From positions 1 through 33,582 of the forward strand of contig JAPYTV010000002.1 of the NCBI GenBank assembly GCA_029941985.1: DNA of 33,582 nucleotides, given 5' to 3'. This DNA comes from Candidatus Pelagibacter sp. (lineage in GTDB: Bacteria; Pseudomonadota; Alphaproteobacteria; Pelagibacterales; Pelagibacteraceae). The position numbers were made by a program, and so were the translations under genes. Positions 1 through 9,052 of the stretch are shown here, one piece after another. How positions within the stretch are numbered: the stretch's first letter is position 1; every line of letters starts with the position of its first letter. The notes under the pieces are model-generated. The model was given only the letters and a program-made list of their open reading frames with translations. It had not been told where the DNA came from and made no database searches.

Positions 1-2
1 AA

Positions 3-308
3 AAATCTAGATTTGGTGATAAACCAAAATCATTTGTAAGAGGAAGAGCAGATAGACCATCAAGAGATGGAGAGAAAAAAAGTTTTGGTTTTAAAGGAAA
101 AAAAAGCTTCTTCAAAAAAGACGATTCAAGACCAACTGGCTATACAAATAACCCAAAATACTTTAGCAAAAAACCATCAGAAAATTTTTTAAATGAGGGT
201 GAAAAAAAAAATTTTGGTTTTAAAGTAAAGAAAAAATTTAAAGGTAGAAGCAATAGACCTAAAAGTTTTATCTTTAAAAAACATAGTCAAAAAAGAGCTA
301 AAATCTAA
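3..308 (+). CDS. 3' end of a gene with a basic, repetitive C-terminal tail (5' truncated)
   Basis: This open frame enters from the left edge and ends at TAA 306-308; the other two plus-strand frames stop within the first 40 bases. The visible 101 residues are rich in Lys, Arg, Phe, Gly and Ser and look disordered. A unit resembling EKKSFGFKGKKSF occurs twice (second copy EKKNFGFKVKKKF), 43 codons apart. Such tails are typical of RNA-binding proteins, notably RsuA/RluB-type pseudouridine synthases and DEAD-box helicases of alphaproteobacteria. No catalytic domain lies in the window, so I cannot choose between them. The stop overlaps the stop of the convergent small ORF at 305-418. It is absent from the ORF track because it has no start in the window. 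Confidence 0.7.
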   Translation, partial: KSRFGDKPKSFVRGRADRPSRDGEKKSFGFKGKKSFFKKDDSRPTGYTNNPKYFSKKPSENFLNEGEKKNFGFKVKKKFKGRSNRPKSFIFKKHSQKRAKI

Positions 309-418
309 GACTTTTTAGATTTCTCTTTTTTAAGTTTTCTTTTTTCTTTCAGACTTAATTTAGGTTTTTTGCTAACACTTGAATCTTTAAATGATTTTCC
401 ACTATATCTTTTTGACAT
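305..418 (-). CDS. 37-aa very basic small protein, unknown function
   Basis: This ORF is too short for the supplied track. It reads ATG at 418 to TAG at 305 and encodes MSKRYSGKSFKDSS followed by a Lys-rich stretch ending KKEKSKKS. Nearly half of the residues are Lys or Arg. It fills the space between the groESL terminator and the convergent left-edge gene, and its stop overlaps that gene's stop in CTAA. No clear Shine-Dalgarno precedes it, but a TATAAG -10-like hexamer lies about 13 bases upstream of the ATG, between groEL's terminator and this ORF. A nucleic-acid or ribosome-associated role is only a guess from charge. It could be spurious: in Lys-rich AT-rich DNA, short frames arise by chance. 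Confidence 0.5.
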   Translation of the reverse strand: MSKRYSGKSFKDSSVSKKPKLSLKEKRKLKKEKSKKS

Positions 419-442
419 TTTTAAATCTTATAACAGGTTCAT

Positions 443-475
443 AAAAAAAAAGGCCATCTTAAAAGATGGCCTTTT
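443..475 (-). terminator. Intrinsic terminator of groES-groEL
   Basis: AGGCCATCTT (451-460) pairs perfectly with AAGATGGCCT (463-472) around a two-base gap. Flanking A and T residues can extend the stem. On the minus strand the stem is followed by a run of nine T residues (443-451, its inner end shared with the stem), the classic Rho-independent form. It begins 25 bases after the groEL stop. It is the only convincing intrinsic terminator I can find in the window. Confidence 0.9.
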
Positions 476-500
476 AGAATTTTTAATTGAGTAGAAATGA

Positions 501-2192
<1,692 letters not shown>

Positions 2193-2197
2193 TTAAA

Positions 2198-2488
2198 TTA
2201 TTTATCTGAAATACCCATAATGTCTGATTCTTTCATTATGCTGTATTCTTTGCCATCGATTTTGATTTCAGTTCCAGACCATTTGCCAAAAAGAACCTTA
2301 TCACCAACTTTAACATCCATCGGCATTATCTTTCCATCTTCAGTTTTTGCACCACCGCCAATAGCAATCACTTTACCTTCTTGGGGTTTTTCTTGCGCTG
2401 TATCAGGGATGATTATTCCTCCAGCAGTTTTTTCACTGCTGTCTAAAACTTCTATTAAAACTCTATCGTGTAACGGTTTAAATTTCAT
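2198..2488 (-). CDS. groES: Co-chaperonin GroES (Hsp10)
   Basis: GroES is the heptameric lid of the GroEL folding chamber. The product is 96 aa, the usual length, and opens with [14 protein letters not shown]. The mobile loop follows (about residues 17-34, [20 protein letters not shown]), then [21 protein letters not shown] near the C-terminus. The start at ATG 2488 follows an AGGA Shine-Dalgarno. It is the first gene of the groES-groEL operon and sits directly behind an RpoH-like promoter (2512-2542). Confidence 0.99.
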   Translation of the reverse strand: MKFKPLHDRVLIEVLDSSEKTAGGIIIPDTAQEKPQEGKVIAIGGGAKTEDGKIMPMDVKVGDKVLFGKWSGTEIKIDGKEYSIMKESDIMGISDK

Positions 2489-2511
2489 AAAATTTTCCTT
2501 TCAATATGCGA

Positions 2512-2542
2512 CTCATATAGCCACTAGCGAGACTATTTCAAG
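2512..2542 (-). promoter_or_regulatory. Heat-shock (RpoH-type) promoter of groESL
   Basis: Read on the minus strand, CTTG (2539-2542) is followed after exactly 17 bases by GCTATATGAG (2512-2521). The alphaproteobacterial RpoH consensus, as I remember it, is CTTG-N17/18-CYTATNTNNG, so only the first C of the -10 element differs. The predicted start falls near 2505, giving a leader of about 17 bases that contains the AGGA Shine-Dalgarno. I see no CIRCE element (TTAGCACTC-N9-GAGTGCTAA), so HrcA control is not supported. Confidence 0.75.
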
Positions 2543-2560
2543 GTTATAGAAAAAAAATAT

Positions 2561-2609
2561 GTGAGGTAAAAAACCAGAGAAATTGTGTTTTTTATGAGTT
2601 ATACCTCAC
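2561..2609. repeat. Inverted repeat GTGAGGTA / TACCTCAC between groES and the HAD gene
   Basis: GTGAGGTA at 2561-2568 is exactly complementary in inverted orientation to TACCTCAC at 2602-2609, with a 33-base spacer. The right arm lies between a TTATAC -10-like hexamer and the ATG at 2613; the left arm lies upstream of the groESL -35. It could be a pair of operator half-sites or a chance match of eight bases. No binding protein can be named from the window. Confidence 0.35.
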
Positions 2610-2612
2610 GTA
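2599..2612 (+). promoter_or_regulatory. Putative -10 element giving a leaderless HAD/ribF/ileS transcript
   Basis: TTATAC (2599-2604) ends eight bases before the ATG at 2613. There is no Shine-Dalgarno between them. If TTATAC is a -10 hexamer, transcription would start at or within two bases of the ATG, making a leaderless mRNA. No good -35 is visible, so this is tentative. Confidence 0.3.
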
Positions 2613-3431
2613 ATGACCAAAAATTTAGATAATGAGGGATTAAGATCGATAGTAGATAATTATGACATATTTTATATCGATTTATGGGGGGTAGTTCATA
2701 ATGGAATCGTTCTTCATAAAAAGGCAATTGAAACGCTAATGGAGATTACTAAAGCAAAAAAAAATTATGTGCTTTTAACTAATGCACCAAGACCAAATAA
2801 AACAGTAAAGACATTTTTAGAAAAAATGAGCATGGATAAAGAAATTAGAGCAAAGGTATATACATCAGGAGAAGCTGCTTTAACTTATCTAAAAATAAAT
2901 CACTTAAATGAAAAATTTTATCATATAGGTCCACCAAGAGATTTTGATTTATTTGTAGACTTTGACGATAGTAAGACAAAAAATATTAATGACAGCACCT
3001 ATCTGCTATGCACTGGATTATTTGAAAATCATGATGAGGGTTTAAATCATTATAAAAAGTTATTTGAAAATCATATTAATAAGAAAATGATCTGCACTAA
3101 TCCAGATTTGATAGTGGATAGAGGTGGAAAAAGAGAATTATGTGCAGGTTCTGTAGCATTAGTATTTGAGAAAATGGGAGGAGAAGCCATTTATTTTGGA
3201 AAACCCTTTCCAGAAGTTTACAATCAATCAATAGATAATACTAATAAAAAAATATTATCAATTGGGGATAATTTAAATACCGATATTAAAGGAGCAAATC
3301 TTTTAGATTATGATTCTTTATTAATTTCAAATGGGGTTCATAAAAATGAGATTAAGAAAGATGGAGTAGAAAAAGTTTTAAAGAAATATGAAGTTGTAGT
3401 TAATTTTATACAAAGCGAACTTAAGTGGTAA
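2613..3431 (+). CDS. HAD superfamily class IIA hydrolase (TIGR01459-like)
   Basis: The 272-aa protein matches the alphaproteobacterial HAD-IIA family often found beside ribF. HAD motif I is FYIDLWGVVHNG with the nucleophile Asp at residue 23; the position normally held by the second Asp of DxD is Trp25. The cap region follows. The C-terminal motifs are FGKPFPEVY and SIGDNLNTDIKGAN, the latter supplying the metal-binding acidic residues. The physiological substrate is unknown; class IIA relatives act on sugar phosphates, nucleotides and small phosphate esters. Nothing better than ATG 2613 is available, because motif I must stay close to the N-terminus. It leads the ribF-ileS-lspA gene string. 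Confidence 0.85.
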   Translation: MTKNLDNEGLRSIVDNYDIFYIDLWGVVHNGIVLHKKAIETLMEITKAKKNYVLLTNAPRPNKTVKTFLEKMSMDKEIRAKVYTSGEAALTYLKINHLNEKFYHIGPPRDFDLFVDFDDSKTKNINDSTYLLCTGLFENHDEGLNHYKKLFENHINKKMICTNPDLIVDRGGKRELCAGSVALVFEKMGGEAIYFGKPFPEVYNQSIDNTNKKILSIGDNLNTDIKGANLLDYDSLLISNGVHKNEIKKDGVEKVLKKYEVVVNFIQSELKW

Positions 3432-3435
3432 AAAA

Positions 3436-4353
3436 ATGAGATTGTATAAAAATTTTAATATTTTTAAAAAACATAAAAAATCAATAATCTTAATTGGAAA
3501 TTTTGATGGCGTACACCTAGGTCATCAAAAATTATTTAAATTAGCAACAAAGTACAAAAAAAAATTTAAATTAAAAATTGGTGTGGTGACTTTTGAACCA
3601 ATGCCTAAAATGTACTTTAATCATAAGATTAAAAATTTTAGAATTTCAAATATAATTCAAAAAAATAAAATTTTAAAAGATTTGGGAATTGATTTTGTAA
3701 TTACAAAAAAATTTGATAAAAAATTTTCTAAAATTAAAGCTAACTTTTTTATAAAGAATATTTTATATAAAAAATTAAATGCCAAATATATATTTGTTAG
3801 CAATAATTTTAGATTTGGAAATAAAAGAGAAGGAGATGTTAAGCAATTGATAAGAAGTGAGAAAACTTATAACTATAAAATAATAAAACCAAAACCATTA
3901 ATATTAAAAAATAAAGTTATTTCCTCGTCATTTATTAGAAAGCTTTTAGAGAAAGGAAAATTAAAAAAAGTAAATAGCCTTTTAAATAGAAAATGGTCCA
4001 TCGAAGGAGTCGTTCAAAGGGGAAGGCAGCAAGGTAAAAAAATTGGTTTTCCAACTTGTAACATAGATATTAAAGATTACGTGATTGCTATGCCAGGAGT
4101 ATATGCAGCTAAAGTGAGACAACAAAATGTCAAGAAACCTTTAAAAGCAATAGCCAACCTTGGTTATAGGCCTACTTTTAATCAAAAAAAAATTTTATTG
4201 GAAGTTCATATTTTTAATTTTTCTGGAAATCTTTACAATAAGTATTTATCAGTTGAATTTATAAAATTTATTAGAAAAGAAAAAAAATTTAATAATGTTA
4301 ATCAGTTAAAAAAACAAATTCAAAGTGATCTAAAGACTGCTAAAAAAAGTTAA
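3436..4353 (+). CDS. ribF: Bifunctional riboflavin kinase / FAD synthetase
   Basis: RibF phosphorylates riboflavin to FMN and adenylates FMN to FAD. The 305-aa protein has both domains. The N-terminal nucleotidyltransferase starts with GNFDGVHLGH at residues 21-30, and ISSSFIRKLL near 170 is the conserved SSTxIR-type motif. The C-terminal kinase begins about residue 185 with GVVQRGRQQGKKIGFPTCNI, followed by PGVYAA and the LEVHIF segment. The gene starts four bases after the HAD gene and ends one base before ileS, so the three are surely cotranscribed. It is Lys-rich, like most proteins here. Confidence 0.96.
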   Translation: MRLYKNFNIFKKHKKSIILIGNFDGVHLGHQKLFKLATKYKKKFKLKIGVVTFEPMPKMYFNHKIKNFRISNIIQKNKILKDLGIDFVITKKFDKKFSKIKANFFIKNILYKKLNAKYIFVSNNFRFGNKREGDVKQLIRSEKTYNYKIIKPKPLILKNKVISSSFIRKLLEKGKLKKVNSLLNRKWSIEGVVQRGRQQGKKIGFPTCNIDIKDYVIAMPGVYAAKVRQQNVKKPLKAIANLGYRPTFNQKKILLEVHIFNFSGNLYNKYLSVEFIKFIRKEKKFNNVNQLKKQIQSDLKTAKKS

Positions 4354-4354
4354 A

Positions 4355-7072
4355 ATGAGCAAAGAAAATATAAATTTACCTAAAACAGCCTTTTCAATGA
4401 AGGCTAATTTGCAAAATAAAGAACCTGAAATTTTAGAATATTGGAAAAAAATTGATCTTTATAAAGAACTAAGAAAATCTAACAAAGGTAAGGAAAAATT
4501 TATACTTCATGATGGGCCTCCATATGCAAATGGAAACATTCATATGGGTACTGCATTAAATAAAATTCTTAAAGATATTATTGTTAAATTTCATCAAATG
4601 GATGGAAAAGACTCAGTTTATGTTCCAGGGTGGGATTGTCATGGACTACCCATTGAATGGAAAATTGAAGAACAATATAAAAAAAATAAAAAAAATAAGA
4701 ATGAAGTCCCAATAATAGAATTTAGAAAAGAATGTAGAACTTTTGCAGAAAAATGGATTGAAGTTCACAAAGAACAATTTAAGAGATTAGGTGTTGTGGG
4801 AGATTGGGAAAATCATTATTCCACAATGAGCTTTGATGCTGAAGCGCAAATAGTTAGAGAGCTTGGTAAATTTTTAAAAGAAGGAAGTCTTTACAGGGGA
4901 TTTAAACCTGTTCTTTGGTCAACTGTAGAAAAAACTGCGTTAGCAGATGCTGAAGTTGAATATCAAGACCATAAGTCAGACACAATCTATGCTGCCTTTT
5001 CGGTAAAAAAATCAAATTTAAAAGATCTTGAAGGAACAGATGTTATTATTTGGACCACAACACCTTGGACAATACCAGCAAATAAGGCTTTAGCTTATAA
5101 TGAAGCGCTAGATTATTTAATCATTCAAATAGACGATGATGGAGATTTTAAAAATAAAAAAATAGTAATTGCAGAAGCGCTATTAGATTCAATCATAAAG
5201 GGTTGTTATATTAAAAGTTATAAAGAAATTAAAAAATTTAAAGGAATAGAATTTAAAGATACAATTTGTAGTCATCCATTTTTAGACATTGGTTATGATT
5301 ATGAAATTCCAATGTTAGAAGCAAGATTTGTAACAACAGAGCAGGGCACAGGCATAGTACACTGTGCACCCAGTCATGGTCCTGATGATTTTAATCTTTG
5401 CCTAAACAATGGAATAAAAGCAATTGAAACTGTTGATGGAGATGGAAAATATACAAAAAACCTTCCTTTGTTTGAGGGAATACATATATTTAAAGCAAAT
5501 CCAATTGTAATTGAAAAATTAAAAGAACAAAAAAGATTATTATCTAATGGAGAGCTAGTCCATTCTTACCCTCATTCATGGAGATCAAAAGCTCCTCTTG
5601 TTCATAGAGCAACTCCCCAATGGTTTATTTCAATGGAAAGCCATGGTCTTAGAAAAAAAGCATTAAAAGCTCTTGATGACACAACATTTTACCCAAACAA
5701 AGGTAGAGAAAGAATAAAAGCAATGATCGAAACAAGACCTGATTGGTGTGTTTCAAGACAAAGAGTCTGGGGAGTTCCATTGCCTATATTTGTTCATAAG
5801 GTAACTAAAGAAATTTTAGTAGATGATGAGGTAAATGAAAATATTGCAAATATTTATGAAAAAGAAGGTTCAGATTGTTGGTTTTCAGACAATCCACAAA
5901 GATTTTTGGGTGAGAAATATAAAGCAGAAGATTACGATAAATTAAGTGATATTGTTGAAGTTTGGTTTGATAGTGGTTGTACACATTCATTTGTTTTGGA
6001 AAAAAGAAAAGATCTTCAATGGCCAGCATCAATGTATTTAGAAGGATCAGATCAACATAGAGGCTGGTTTCATTCTTCGCTCCTTGAATCATGTGGAACT
6101 AGAGGTCGTGCACCCTATGAATCAATTCTATCACACGGTTTTGTTGTTGATGGCAAAGGACTTAAAATGTCTAAATCACTTGGCAACGTAATTGCACCAG
6201 AAGATATATTGAAAAAATATGGTGCTGATATTTTAAGAATATGGGTTGCTTCTTCAAATTATGAAGAAGATCTAAGAATAGATAATTCGATAGTAGAGCA
6301 ACATGCAGATTCATATAGAAAAATACGAAATACTTTTAGGTATTTACTTGGCAATTTAAATGATGAATTTAAATATATAGATTTTAATAAATTAAATTTA
6401 AAAGATTTACCAGAACTTGAGCAATATATGCTACACAAAGTTTATCATTTAAATAAAAATTTTAAAAAATATTTTAGCAATTATGATTTTCATAATCTTT
6501 ACAAAGAATTATTAAATTTTTGCACTGTTGATTTATCAGCTTTCTATTTTGATATAAGAAAAGATTCCTTATATTGTGATACTAAAAATTCAGATAAAAG
6601 AAAAAGTTGTATTGTGGTATTAAATATTATACTTGAATCTTTACTTAAATGGTTTGCTCCCATACTTTCATTTACAACAGAAGAAATTTATACTTTAATT
6701 AATAAAGATAAAAAAAGTATTCACTTAGAAAATTTTGTTGAAATACCTAAAATGTTTGCAAATGAAAAATTAAATGAAAAATGGATAGAATTAAAAAAAA
6801 TTAGAGATATTTGTAACATTAGTATTGAAGTGAAAAGAGTAAGTAAAGAAATCGGATCAAGTCTTGAAGCTAATTTGATAATAAATTTAAATAAAAAAAT
6901 ATTTGAAATTACAAAAAATATAGACTTTTCAGAATTATGTATTACTTCTGGTGCAAAAATTGAGAAAACAACTTCAGAAGAAATAAGTGTTAAAACAGAA
7001 AAGGCCGAAGGGAATAAATGTCCTGTTTGTTGGAAAATCAATAAAGATCAATGTGAAAGACATCCAGCTTAA
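4355..7072 (+). CDS. ileS: Isoleucyl-tRNA synthetase
   Basis: IleRS charges tRNA-Ile and edits misactivated valine. The 905-aa protein is near the bacterial length. The HIGH-type signature is GNIHMG at residues 60-65, after DGPPYAN. The CP1 editing domain carries WTTTPWTIPANKAL and GTGIVHCAPSHGPDDF. The KMSKS loop is at residues 604-608 within GLKMSKSLGN. The C-terminus ends in a shortened zinc-ribbon, CPVCWKINKDQCERHPA, where the usual fourth Cys is missing and a His may replace it. It is followed after five bases by lspA, the ileS-lspA order common in proteobacteria. Confidence 0.98.
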   Translation: MSKENINLPKTAFSMKANLQNKEPEILEYWKKIDLYKELRKSNKGKEKFILHDGPPYANGNIHMGTALNKILKDIIVKFHQMDGKDSVYVPGWDCHGLPIEWKIEEQYKKNKKNKNEVPIIEFRKECRTFAEKWIEVHKEQFKRLGVVGDWENHYSTMSFDAEAQIVRELGKFLKEGSLYRGFKPVLWSTVEKTALADAEVEYQDHKSDTIYAAFSVKKSNLKDLEGTDVIIWTTTPWTIPANKALAYNEALDYLIIQIDDDGDFKNKKIVIAEALLDSIIKGCYIKSYKEIKKFKGIEFKDTICSHPFLDIGYDYEIPMLEARFVTTEQGTGIVHCAPSHGPDDFNLCLNNGIKAIETVDGDGKYTKNLPLFEGIHIFKANPIVIEKLKEQKRLLSNGELVHSYPHSWRSKAPLVHRATPQWFISMESHGLRKKALKALDDTTFYPNKGRERIKAMIETRPDWCVSRQRVWGVPLPIFVHKVTKEILVDDEVNENIANIYEKEGSDCWFSDNPQRFLGEKYKAEDYDKLSDIVEVWFDSGCTHSFVLEKRKDLQWPASMYLEGSDQHRGWFHSSLLESCGTRGRAPYESILSHGFVVDGKGLKMSKSLGNVIAPEDILKKYGADILRIWVASSNYEEDLRIDNSIVEQHADSYRKIRNTFRYLLGNLNDEFKYIDFNKLNLKDLPELEQYMLHKVYHLNKNFKKYFSNYDFHNLYKELLNFCTVDLSAFYFDIRKDSLYCDTKNSDKRKSCIVVLNIILESLLKWFAPILSFTTEEIYTLINKDKKSIHLENFVEIPKMFANEKLNEKWIELKKIRDICNISIEVKRVSKEIGSSLEANLIINLNKKIFEITKNIDFSELCITSGAKIEKTTSEEISVKTEKAEGNKCPVCWKINKDQCERHPA

Positions 7073-7077
7073 ATTAA

Positions 7078-7566
7078 ATGTTCAAAATAAATTTTAAAAA
7101 TACATTAATAAATCTATTAATTATTTTGATTATTTTTTTAGCGGACAGAATATCAAAAAATTATATCCTCAAATTAGCTGAGTTAGAAAATACTGTAGAC
7201 ATATATTTAACATCATACTTAAATCTATATCTAATTTGGAACAAGGGAATAGCTTTTGGGCTATTTTCTTTTGATGACAATTCTGTTTATAATTTAATAA
7301 GCTTAATAATAATTATTATAACTTTTGTTATTCTAATTATGATTATAAAATGTAATGGTTTTAAAAAATACTGTTTAATATCTATATTTGGAGGTTCAAT
7401 AGGTAATCTTTTTGATAGAATTTATTTCTCAGCAGTTCCAGATTTTATTGATCTGCATGTAAATAATTATCATTGGTTTATCTTTAATATTGCAGATATA
7501 TTTATTACAATAGGTGTATTATGCCTTATTTATATAGAAATATTCATTGATAATAAAAAAAAATGA
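7078..7566 (+). CDS. lspA: Lipoprotein signal peptidase (signal peptidase II)
   Basis: LspA is an inner-membrane aspartyl protease that cleaves diacylglyceryl-modified prolipoproteins. The product is 162 aa with four hydrophobic helices. Family blocks are visible: DRISKNY near residue 23, WNKGIAFGLF near 54, GGSIGNLFDRI near 104, then PDFIDLH and FNIADIFITIG, which hold the two catalytic Asp residues. The stop overlaps the start of the next gene in ATGA after a run of nine A residues. That next gene encodes a lipoprotein, a likely substrate of this enzyme. Confidence 0.97.
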   Translation: MFKINFKNTLINLLIILIIFLADRISKNYILKLAELENTVDIYLTSYLNLYLIWNKGIAFGLFSFDDNSVYNLISLIIIIITFVILIMIIKCNGFKKYCLISIFGGSIGNLFDRIYFSAVPDFIDLHVNNYHWFIFNIADIFITIGVLCLIYIEIFIDNKKK

Positions 7567-7895
7567 AAAACATAACTAAAAATTTATTTTATTTATTTGT
7601 AATTTTAATTTCTCTAGGCGCCTGTCAAAGTGCAAGAGATGCTTTGGAAGGAAAAAAAAAAGGTGGTGGAGATGAATTTTTGGTGCAAAAAAAAAATCCC
7701 TTAGTGCTACCTCCAGAATTTGATGAATTACCTGAACCCACAACATCTACTAGCGAGGATAAAAACAAAGAAGAAGAAATAGATTTGCAAATTATTTTTG
7801 GAAAAAGCTCAGGCTCAATTAGCACCAACTCAAAAATCAAAACTACCAATGGTCCACTAGAAAAATCTATAATGGAAAAAATTAAAAATAATTAA
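7563..7895 (+). CDS. BamF-like outer-membrane assembly lipoprotein (DUF3035)
   Basis: The 110-aa product starts with a lipoprotein signal: two Lys, a hydrophobic stretch and the lipobox LGAC, so Cys21 should be lipidated. After a Gly/Lys linker comes DEFLVQKKNPLVLPPEFDELPEP, which matches the characteristic DEFxVxxxxPLxxPPxF block of DUF3035, the family of the Caulobacter BAM subunit BamF. The rest is acidic and low complexity. Family assignment rests on that one block, but position after lspA supports it. It overlaps lspA by four bases and its TAA overlaps the pgi start by one base. Confidence 0.75.
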   Translation: MKNITKNLFYLFVILISLGACQSARDALEGKKKGGGDEFLVQKKNPLVLPPEFDELPEPTTSTSEDKNKEEEIDLQIIFGKSSGSISTNSKIKTTNGPLEKSIMEKIKNN

Positions 7896-9052
7896 TGCTA
7901 ACAAAAAATATTAATTTTAAAAATTTTCAATATAAAAAAAATACTAAAAAAATTAGAAATGATTTAAAGGTATTTTTAAAAGAAAATACAGAAACATATA
8001 AATCATTAAGCTCAAGTTATAAAAATCATTATGATAAAAAAGTTGTTAAAAAATTAAAAAAATATTCTAAAATAAGAATTATTGGAATGGGTGGTTCAAT
8101 TTTAGGAACCGAGTCTATTTATGATTTTTTGCAACATAAAATTAAAAAAAAATTTTATTTTATTAATAACATTCAACCTAAAATTAATTTTAACAACAAA
8201 AAAAAAGATTATATTAATTTAATAGTTTCTAAATCTGGAAACACACTTGAAACAATATCAAATGCAAATATTATTATTAAAAAAAAAGATACAAATGTAT
8301 TTATCACAGAGAATAAAAAAAGTTATTTATGGTTGTTAGCCAAAAAATTAAAAGCTGAAATTGTTCATCACAATAATTTCATAGGAGGGAGATACTCCGT
8401 ATTATCTGAAGTTGGTATGTTACCTGCAGAATTAATGGGATTAAATATAAAAAAATTTAAACAAATAAATAATTTAGTTAAAAATAAAAACTTTGTAAAT
8501 TTGTTAACCTCAAATGTCAGCAATACACTTTATTTTTTAAAACAAAAAAAATTTAATTCTGTTATTCTTAATTATGATGAAAAATCTAAAAATTTATTCA
8601 AATGGTATCAACAATTAATAGCTGAGAGCTTAGGAAAAAAAAAAAATGGAATTTTGCCAATAATTTCTTCAATGCCAAAAGATAATCATAGTCTTATGCA
8701 ATTTTATCTAGATGGCCCTAAAAATAACTTCTTCACTTTTTTTTACGTAAAGGAGAAAAATTCTTCTAAGATTATTAATAAAGAAGTTCTTTCTTCTCAT
8801 TTCTATTTAAAAAATAAAAATATAAATCAAATAATGTTTTCTCAAAAATTAGCTACGCAAAGTGTATTTTCTAAGAAAAATATACCATTTAGAAGTTTTG
8901 AAATTTCAAATAGAGATGAAAAAACTTTAGGTGAACTTTTTTGTTTTTTTATTTTAGAAACAATCCTAATAGGTAGAGCATTAAAAATTAACCCTTATGA
9001 TCAGCCTTCTGTAGAATTAATTAAAAAAGAAACAAAAAAAATTTTAGTTTAA
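7895..9052 (+). CDS. pgi: Glucose-6-phosphate isomerase (short form)
   Basis: Pgi interconverts glucose-6-phosphate and fructose-6-phosphate. At 385 aa it is much shorter than the 450-550 aa of most Pgi enzymes, but the core is present: GMGGSILGTES (about 66-76), the sugar-phosphate-binding VSKSGNTLET (about 111-120), GGRYSVLSEVGMLPAELMG, the catalytic Glu in LIAESLG, the catalytic His in DNHSLMQFYLDGP, and the C-terminal YDQPSVELIKKE with the active-site Lys. An uninterrupted run of 12 A residues lies in codons at 8635-8646. It starts at the last base of the BamF-like stop (TAATG). Its stop shares TTAA with convergent rsmD. Confidence 0.93.
   Translation: MLTKNINFKNFQYKKNTKKIRNDLKVFLKENTETYKSLSSSYKNHYDKKVVKKLKKYSKIRIIGMGGSILGTESIYDFLQHKIKKKFYFINNIQPKINFNNKKKDYINLIVSKSGNTLETISNANIIIKKKDTNVFITENKKSYLWLLAKKLKAEIVHHNNFIGGRYSVLSEVGMLPAELMGLNIKKFKQINNLVKNKNFVNLLTSNVSNTLYFLKQKKFNSVILNYDEKSKNLFKWYQQLIAESLGKKKNGILPIISSMPKDNHSLMQFYLDGPKNNFFTFFYVKEKNSSKIINKEVLSSHFYLKNKNINQIMFSQKLATQSVFSKKNIPFRSFEISNRDEKTLGELFCFFILETILIGRALKINPYDQPSVELIKKETKKILV

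Noticed and set aside
2489-2612. Possible CIRCE element upstream of groES
   Set aside because: No TTAGCACTC-N9-GAGTGCTAA repeat is present; only the RpoH-like promoter and an unrelated inverted repeat are seen.
5805-6092. 95-aa and 106-aa minus-strand ORFs inside ileS (also 6721-7041)
   Set aside because: Both are shadows of ileS; no Shine-Dalgarno or family resemblance.
7625-7849. 74-aa minus-strand ORF opposite the BamF-like lipoprotein
   Set aside because: It is an antisense shadow with low-complexity Ser/Phe runs from poly-A codons; the plus-strand gene has a lipobox and proper couplings.
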